This document shows, one piece after another, positions 34,863 through 39,294 of a DNA stretch of 39,294 nucleotides. The notes under the pieces are model-generated. The model worked only from the letters and a program-made list of their open reading frames with translations. It was not told the origin of the DNA and did not search any database. Within the stretch, counting starts at the first letter, position 1; the number at the start of each line of letters is the position of its first letter. This DNA is from Lacunisphaera sp. (GTDB lineage Bacteria; Verrucomicrobiota; Verrucomicrobiia; Opitutales; Opitutaceae), in NCBI GenBank assembly GCA_029945855.1, contig JAQSDJ010000063.1, positions 1 to 39,294 of the forward strand, written 5' to 3'. The position numbers and the translations under genes are program-made.

Positions 34863-36578
34863 GTGAGCAATCCAGCCGCAAAACACCCCGCCGCATCCCG
34901 GGCGCAATTCATCGCGGCGGGGGTGTGCGCGCTGGTGGGTTTCGCGGTGTTCCAGTTTTCCGGCAACTCGGCGCGCGGCTATATCGCGACGGATTCCCTC
35001 TTTTATTGGTGGGGCTACCAGTGGTCCAATGCGGGGTCGGAGACCGAGCACGGGTGGCTGATCCTGGCGATCAGCGCGTGGCTGCTGGGGCGAAACCTGA
35101 GAGCGAGGAGCGAGGAGCCGGGAGCAGGGAGCCAGCGGGCGTGGGCGCCGACGGCCGCCATGCTGGGCGGGCTGGCGGTGCATCTGCTCGGGTATGCGAT
35201 GCAGCAGGGGCGCCTCTCGATCGCGGGGCTGCTGCTGTTTGCCTGGGGGGTGCTGGCGTTGTTCGGCGGCCGGCGGTGGGGGCGGGCGGCGGCGTTTCCG
35301 CTGGCGTTCATGGTCTTTGCCATCCCGCTCAACGTGCTCGACACGCTCGGCTTCCACCTGCGGCTCGGCGTGATTGAGACCGCCTGGCAGCTGGCGCACG
35401 GGCTCGGGATCGACGTCATCCGTAACGGCACGCAACTGGTCTCGCCCGACGGCCGCTACCAATACGACGTCGCGGCGGCGTGCTCGGGCCTGCGCTCGCT
35501 GATGGCGCTCGCGGCGCTGTCGCTGCTGGTGGGCTACCTGAATTTTCGCGCCTGGTGGGCGCGGGCGTTCATCGGGCTGCTGTGCCTGCCGTATGCGTTT
35601 GTCGGCAACGTCGCGCGCATCTTCGTCATCATCGTGGTGGCGCAGTGGCGCGGTCAGGCCGCCGGCGAGCGGACCCACGACGTGATGGGCTTCGGCGTGT
35701 TTGTGATCGTGCTCGGGCTGGTGCAGCTGACGGTGATGCTCCTGCAGAGATGGAACGTGGGCCGGCCCGGCGAAACCATGGCACGGCGGGAAGATGGCTT
35801 CCGGCCGAATGCCCCGGGGTCTTCGGATATTTGTAACGTAATACGTTACAAATATCCGGTGGCTGCGGTGGTGATATCTTCCGGGATCGTGATGCTCGCG
35901 GCGCACCGGCTCGACACCATCCAGCTGCATCCGCGCGTCGGGATCAGGCTGGCGGCGGACGGGCGCAACCCGGTGGCGCTGCCCGCCTACCTCGGCACGG
36001 CCTGGGAGGGGCAGCCGGCGGAGGTCACGCCGGTCGAGCGCGAGGTGCTGCCGCCGGACACGGGTTTCTCGCGCATGAATTATGTGTCGCTGCACAACCT
36101 CAACACGCGGGTCTTGCTTTCGATCGTGTTGAGCGGGCGCGACCGCACCTCGATCCACCGGCCGGAAATCTGCCTGGTCGGGCAGGGGTGGACGATCGCC
36201 GACCGGACGGCGCATGTCTTCACCTGGCCCTCCTCCGCCAAGGCTTCGGCGGGCAAGCCGGGCCAACCCACCGCCCGCGTGCCGGCGACGGTGCTCCGGA
36301 TCGAGCACGAATTCACCAACCCGCGCGGCGAAAAGGTGAAGGTGCCCGCCTTGTTCGCCTACTGGTTTGTCGGCGCGGACCGGATCGTGGCGTCGAACAC
36401 CGAGCGCGTGCTCCAGGCGTCGCTCGACCGGTTGCGGCACCTCCAGGCCCATCGCTGGGCCTACGTGGTGGTGCAGACGCTGGCGGTCGACGGCGAGGCG
36501 GCGGCGCTCGCCCGCATGCAGGAGGTGCTCGACGGCACGCTGCCGGCTTTCCAGGAACCGCTGCCCGCGGACCGGTGA
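34863..36578 (+). CDS. Exosortase fused to a C-terminal EpsI domain
   Basis: A 571-residue protein. Residues 1-300 are an eight-helix-type exosortase with catalytic candidates C207 ([10 protein letters not shown]), R252 ([10 protein letters not shown]) and H272 (ERTHDVMGF). Residues about 335-571 are an EpsI-like periplasmic domain after one membrane segment ([16 protein letters not shown]), with [13 protein letters not shown] typical of EpsI. Known role: processing sorted proteins with PEP-CTERM-type tails, linked to exopolysaccharide loci. GTG 34863 is the probable start. Two repeat-derived insertions are in frame: the palindrome at 35824-35858 at the domain junction, and a [10 protein letters not shown]-coding repeat near 36229-36262. 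No PEP-CTERM substrate gene is visible in the window. Confidence 0.87.
   Translation: MSNPAAKHPAASRAQFIAAGVCALVGFAVFQFSGNSARGYIATDSLFYWWGYQWSNAGSETEHGWLILAISAWLLGRNLRARSEEPGAGSQRAWAPTAAMLGGLAVHLLGYAMQQGRLSIAGLLLFAWGVLALFGGRRWGRAAAFPLAFMVFAIPLNVLDTLGFHLRLGVIETAWQLAHGLGIDVIRNGTQLVSPDGRYQYDVAAACSGLRSLMALAALSLLVGYLNFRAWWARAFIGLLCLPYAFVGNVARIFVIIVVAQWRGQAAGERTHDVMGFGVFVIVLGLVQLTVMLLQRWNVGRPGETMARREDGFRPNAPGSSDICNVIRYKYPVAAVVISSGIVMLAAHRLDTIQLHPRVGIRLAADGRNPVALPAYLGTAWEGQPAEVTPVEREVLPPDTGFSRMNYVSLHNLNTRVLLSIVLSGRDRTSIHRPEICLVGQGWTIADRTAHVFTWPSSAKASAGKPGQPTARVPATVLRIEHEFTNPRGEKVKVPALFAYWFVGADRIVASNTERVLQASLDRLRHLQAHRWAYVVVQTLAVDGEAAALARMQEVLDGTLPAFQEPLPADR
35824..35858. repeat. 35-bp near-perfect palindrome inside the exosortase gene
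   Basis: Arms of 17 bp (CGGATATTTGTAACGTA at 35824-35840 and its exact complement at 35842-35858) flank a single A. It is AT-rich in a very GC-rich gene and is translated in frame as the linker [12 protein letters not shown]. It looks like a small inserted element rather than native coding sequence. Confidence 0.85.
36229..36262. repeat. In-frame GC-rich foldback repeat in the EpsI domain
   Basis: The stretch CCTCCGCCAAGGCTTCGGCG and the bases after it (to GGGCAAGCC) fold back twice (CCGCC/GGCGG and GGCTT/AAGCC). It encodes [10 protein letters not shown], a low-complexity insert in an otherwise EpsI-like region. From memory similar units are dispersed in genomes of this kind; only one copy is visible here. 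Confidence 0.5.
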
Positions 36579-36654
36579 TTGTAAAACCATCCCGACGGAA
36601 AGCCTTCTGCGGTGTTGCCAAGCGGGCGGCCGAAGGTAGGTTGACCGACCCTAG

Positions 36655-38238
36655 ATGATGACCGTCATCGCCGCCGTCACCAAGCAAGTCACGCAAGCCG
36701 CCGCCGAGCCCTACCTGTGGGCCCTGCTCGCGGCCGGGTTGGTTGGCGTGCTGGGCGGGTTTGCCGCGGTCTGGTTCATCTCCCGGCAGACCCGCCGGCT
36801 GGCCGAGGACAGCGCCAAATCCCACCTCGAGCTGGCCAAGCGCGAGGCCGCCGTCGCGGCGCAGGAACTCATCAGCCACGCCGAGGAGGAAATTCGCGAG
36901 CGTGAGGCCGAGCTCAACCGCGACCTGGACCGCCGCAAGATCGAGATCGAGATCATGCTGCGCGAGATCCGCTCGCACGAGGAATCGCTCGCCCTGCTCG
37001 ACTACCAGCTGGAACAGCGCAAGGACCGCCTCGCCCGCGAGTCCACCGCCATCACGCAGGCGCGCGACGCCATGCGCGACCTGTCGAAAAGCCTCCGCAA
37101 GCGCCTCGAGGGCGTCGCCTCGCTCGACGGCGAGGAAGTCCGCAAGCAGCTGCGCGAGGAGGTCGTCTTCGAATGCCAGGAGGAGCTGCGCGCCCTGCGC
37201 AAGGAACTGCTCGAGCGTTCCGAGCAGGATCTCGTGCAGGAGGGCAAGCGCATCCTCGTCGCCACCATGCAGCGGCTGGCGAGCAAGCCGAACAACGACC
37301 TCACCGCGACCATCGTCCAGCTGCCGAGCGAGGAGATGAAGGGCCGCATCATCGGCCGCGAGGGCCGCAACATCAAATCCTTCGAGGCCGCCACGGGCAC
37401 GACGCTGCTGATCGACGAGTCGCCGCAGATGGTGCTCATCTCGTCGTTCGATCCCGTGCGCCGCGAGGTCGCCAAACTGGCGCTGGAAGGCCTCGTCAAG
37501 GACGGCCGCATCCACCCGGCCAGCATCGAGGAATTCGTCAACCGGGCCCGGCAGGACATGGACCTGCACGTCGCGCAGATCGGCGAGGAAGCGGTGGACC
37601 GCCTGAAGATCTCCGGCCTGCACCCCGAGATCATCAAGCTGCTCGGCAAGCTCCGCTTCCGGTTTTCCTACACGCAAAACGTCCTCGACCACTCCCTGGA
37701 GGTGGCGCAGCTCTGCTCCATGCTCGCCTCGGAACTCGGCCTCGAGCCCCACGTCGCCAAGCGGGCCGGCCTGCTCCACGACATCGGCAAGGCGATCGAG
37801 GGCGAATACGAGGGCAGCCACGCGCTGATCGGCGCCGATTTCATCCGCCGTTACGGCGAGACGACCATCGTCGTCAACGCGGTCGCCGCGCACCACGCCG
37901 AGGTGAAGCCGGAGACGATCTACGCCGGCCTCGTCATTCTGGCCGACGCCATCTCCGCGTCGCGTCCCGGCGCGCGGGCCGAGTCCATGACCTCCTACAT
38001 CGAGCGGCTCGGCCGCCTCGAGAAGCTCGCGATGACCATGCCCGGCGTGCAGCAGGCCTTCGCCATCCAGGCCGGCCGCGAGGTGCGCGTGGTCGTGCAG
38101 CCGAGTGTCGTCACCGACGACCAGGCGCACGCGCTGGCCAAGACCCTGCGCCTGAAGATCGAGCAGGAGCTCGACTACCCGAGCACGATCAAGGTCACGG
38201 TCATCCGCGAGCAGCGGTATACCGAAACGGCGACTTGA
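36655..38238 (+). CDS. rny: Ribonuclease Y
   Basis: A 527-residue membrane-anchored endoribonuclease that starts mRNA decay. One N-terminal membrane helix (LWALLAAGLVGVLGGFAAVW, residues 21-40) precedes a long charged coiled coil (45-210). A KH domain follows with GRIIGREGRNIKSFE (230-244), then an HD domain with the metal pair H375-D376 (LLHDIGKA) and AAHHAEVKPET downstream. Length and order match the family exactly. The start may be ATG 36655 or 36658. It stands alone, 76 bp after the exosortase gene, and is followed by an inverted repeat at 38240-38341. Together with rng, the window encodes two unrelated decay-initiating RNases. Confidence 0.96.
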   Translation: MMTVIAAVTKQVTQAAAEPYLWALLAAGLVGVLGGFAAVWFISRQTRRLAEDSAKSHLELAKREAAVAAQELISHAEEEIREREAELNRDLDRRKIEIEIMLREIRSHEESLALLDYQLEQRKDRLARESTAITQARDAMRDLSKSLRKRLEGVASLDGEEVRKQLREEVVFECQEELRALRKELLERSEQDLVQEGKRILVATMQRLASKPNNDLTATIVQLPSEEMKGRIIGREGRNIKSFEAATGTTLLIDESPQMVLISSFDPVRREVAKLALEGLVKDGRIHPASIEEFVNRARQDMDLHVAQIGEEAVDRLKISGLHPEIIKLLGKLRFRFSYTQNVLDHSLEVAQLCSMLASELGLEPHVAKRAGLLHDIGKAIEGEYEGSHALIGADFIRRYGETTIVVNAVAAHHAEVKPETIYAGLVILADAISASRPGARAESMTSYIERLGRLEKLAMTMPGVQQAFAIQAGREVRVVVQPSVVTDDQAHALAKTLRLKIEQELDYPSTIKVTVIREQRYTETAT

Positions 38239-38239
38239 G

Positions 38240-38341
38240 CGAAGGGCCGAAAAGCTGAAGAACTGAAGGGCTGAATCGCCCTTGCGGTCGGGCCTTCGGC
38301 GGAATTTCAGCCTTTCAGCCCTTCGCCCTTTCAGCCTTTCT
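38240..38341. repeat. Imperfect inverted repeat between rny and queF
   Basis: A purine-rich arm with repeated CTGAA units (38240-38277) is mirrored by TTTCAGCC units (38304-38341), with a GC-rich centre also able to pair. It could form a long stem-loop and may act as a terminator or mRNA-stabilising element after rny. The CTGAA/TTCAG unit repetition suggests a dispersed family. Confidence 0.6.
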
Positions 38342-38347
38342 TCCACC

Positions 38348-38707
38348 ATGGCCTCCCAAAAAATCCTCGAAACCTTTCCGAATCCCGCCTCGGCGCGGGA
38401 CTACGTGATCGAGCACACGCACCACGAGTTCACCTCGCTGTGCCCGATGACCGGTCATCCCGACTTCGCGGACATCACCGTGCGCTACGTGGCGGACAAG
38501 AAGTGCGTCGAGCTGAAGTCGCTGAAGCTGTATTTCCACGGGTATCGCAACGAGGGTATTTTCTTCGAGGCGGCGACGAACCAGATCTGCGACGACCTCG
38601 GGGCCGCGCTCAAGCCCCGCAGCCTGGCGATCGTCGCGCGCTGGAAAGCCCGCGGCGGCTTCTCCTCGGTGGTCACCTGCGAGTGGCGCCCGAAGAAGAA
38701 GCGCTGA
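38348..38707 (+). CDS. queF: NADPH-dependent 7-cyano-7-deazaguanine reductase QueF
   Basis: A 119-residue single-domain QueF that reduces preQ0 to preQ1 in queuosine biosynthesis. The catalytic cysteine C32 lies in FTSLCPMTGHPDF, with the proton donor D39 seven residues on, and the family motif ELKSLKLY starts at E55. It is the short (type I, Bacillus-like) form. ATG 38348 is chosen because similarity begins at MASQKILETF; the frame extends upstream into the inverted repeat. No preQ1 riboswitch was recognised upstream. Other queuosine genes are not in the window. Confidence 0.93.
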   Translation: MASQKILETFPNPASARDYVIEHTHHEFTSLCPMTGHPDFADITVRYVADKKCVELKSLKLYFHGYRNEGIFFEAATNQICDDLGAALKPRSLAIVARWKARGGFSSVVTCEWRPKKKR

Positions 38708-38922
38708 GCCAGGTGGAGGTGGCAACCCGTGGGCCAGCGAGCTTGCTCGCGCTCTGCGGGCGCCCGCCAGCGGGCTGCCTCCCGGCGCATTTATTTCATG
38801 AGACAAAGCCAGAGAGAAGTCATGGTTGACCGCCCGAACGCGTCAGGGTGCGGGCCGGCAAGGTTTTTTAAGCCGCGGTGCCAGCTGGACGCGGCCCGAT
38901 AACTGCATTGATTGCGGTCCAC
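38708..38922. other. Intergenic region between queF and the last gene
   Basis: Contains a small foldback (GCGAGCTTGCTCGC, about 38736-38749) inside a GC-rich repeat-like stretch, and a TTTTTT run near 38870. No ORF with convincing coding character was found. The promoter of the following gene should lie in the last 100 bp. Confidence 0.4.
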
Positions 38923-39294
38923 ATGCCTTCCGCCCTCACCAATCCCGCGCCGTGGGTCCGCCGGCAACTCATCCGCCGCAGCATGGAGATGAGTTCGCTC
39001 GAGGGCGTGCTGGCGATGCCCCTGGTCTACATCTGCCTGCCCGGCAACCTGGTGCTGGCCGCGCTGCTCAGCCGCGGGCTCGGCCTGCCGCCGGACGCCT
39101 ACGGATGGATCGTGTCGCTGCCGTATTGGTGCAACTGCGCGCAGCTGGCGCTGATGCCGTTCATCATGCGGCGGTATTCGGCGCGGCAGGTGTTCCTCGT
39201 CACGCTCTGGGCGAACTCGGCGTGCTGGCTGGCCTTCGCGGCGGTGCTCTGGCTGCGGGGCGCCTGGGTGCAGGCGAACGCGGTGAGCGTCGCC
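38923..39294 (+). CDS. Membrane transporter-like protein, N-terminal part (cut by window end)
   Basis: The first 124 codons of a frame that is still open at the window edge, starting MPSALTNPAPWVRRQLIRRS. After a basic amphipathic start it shows three hydrophobic segments (LAMPLVYICLPGNLVLAALL; GWIVSLPYWCNCAQLALMPF; VFLVTLWANSACWLAFAAVL) joined by short basic loops (MRRYSARQ), as in MFS-type carriers. The loop after the second helix is compatible with an MFS motif A region but not diagnostic. The substrate is unknown. Confidence 0.6.
   Translation, partial: MPSALTNPAPWVRRQLIRRSMEMSSLEGVLAMPLVYICLPGNLVLAALLSRGLGLPPDAYGWIVSLPYWCNCAQLALMPFIMRRYSARQVFLVTLWANSACWLAFAAVLWLRGAWVQANAVSVA

Noticed and set aside
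34362-38349. Long leftward open frames (34362-36590 and 36313-38349) opposite the exosortase and RNase Y genes
   Set aside because: Composition is Arg/Pro- or Asp/Leu/Gly-rich with no domain, while the opposite strand encodes clear conserved proteins.

Overview
The window has two parts that differ in base composition and gene content. Positions 1 to about 24,564 look like most of a Tn7-like transposon carrying a large defence-type cargo. From 24,565 onward it is GC-rich bacterial chromosome. Host genes include an RNase G/E, rodA, LPS/exopolysaccharide glycosyltransferases, an exosortase-EpsI fusion, RNase Y and queF. Together with palindromic intergenic repeats, this suggests a Verrucomicrobiota bacterium, probably of the Opitutaceae type; the assignment is inferred from gene content, not from a marker gene.

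Transposon part. A leftward operon (8097 to 108) encodes TnsA, TnsB, TnsC and two different TniQ/TnsD-family target selectors, with overlapping or abutting genes. No TnsE, Cas gene or CRISPR array is visible. At 24,474-24,556 four about 18-bp repeats ending in TTAATGTC, starting 24, 21 and 20 bp apart, form what looks like a compact Tn7R-like end with TnsB sites. The predicted terminus at 24,564 abuts the stop codon of the RNase G/E gene, so the 3' end of that gene is the likely attachment site. The other end lies left of the window.

Cargo. Between tnsA and the predicted end lie two unknown ORFs, a LexA-family repressor, and a tightly packed rightward run of eight genes (10,345-24,432). These encode a three-Cys-motif protein (DUF5131, Gp37/Gp68 family), two TcmP partners, a PLD-SNF2 helicase, a large Eco57I-type N6-adenine methylase, an SMC/RecF-like ATPase, a putative EVE plus PD-(D/E)XK nuclease, and a SprT-like zinc metallopeptidase. 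A rho-independent-type hairpin closes the run. This is the best candidate for an undescribed system: a possibly LexA-controlled restriction or DNA-surveillance operon carried by a Tn7-like element.

Chromosomal part. rng and rodA (leftward) are followed by a surface-polysaccharide cluster: GT9, O-antigen ligase-like protein and flippase leftward, GT2 and GT4 rightward, a further GT4 leftward, then an exosortase-EpsI fusion rightward. RNase Y, QueF and the start of a membrane transporter-like protein end the window. Several palindromic repeats occur here, including a 35-bp near-perfect palindrome inside the exosortase-EpsI reading frame. No tRNA, rRNA or CRISPR was seen.
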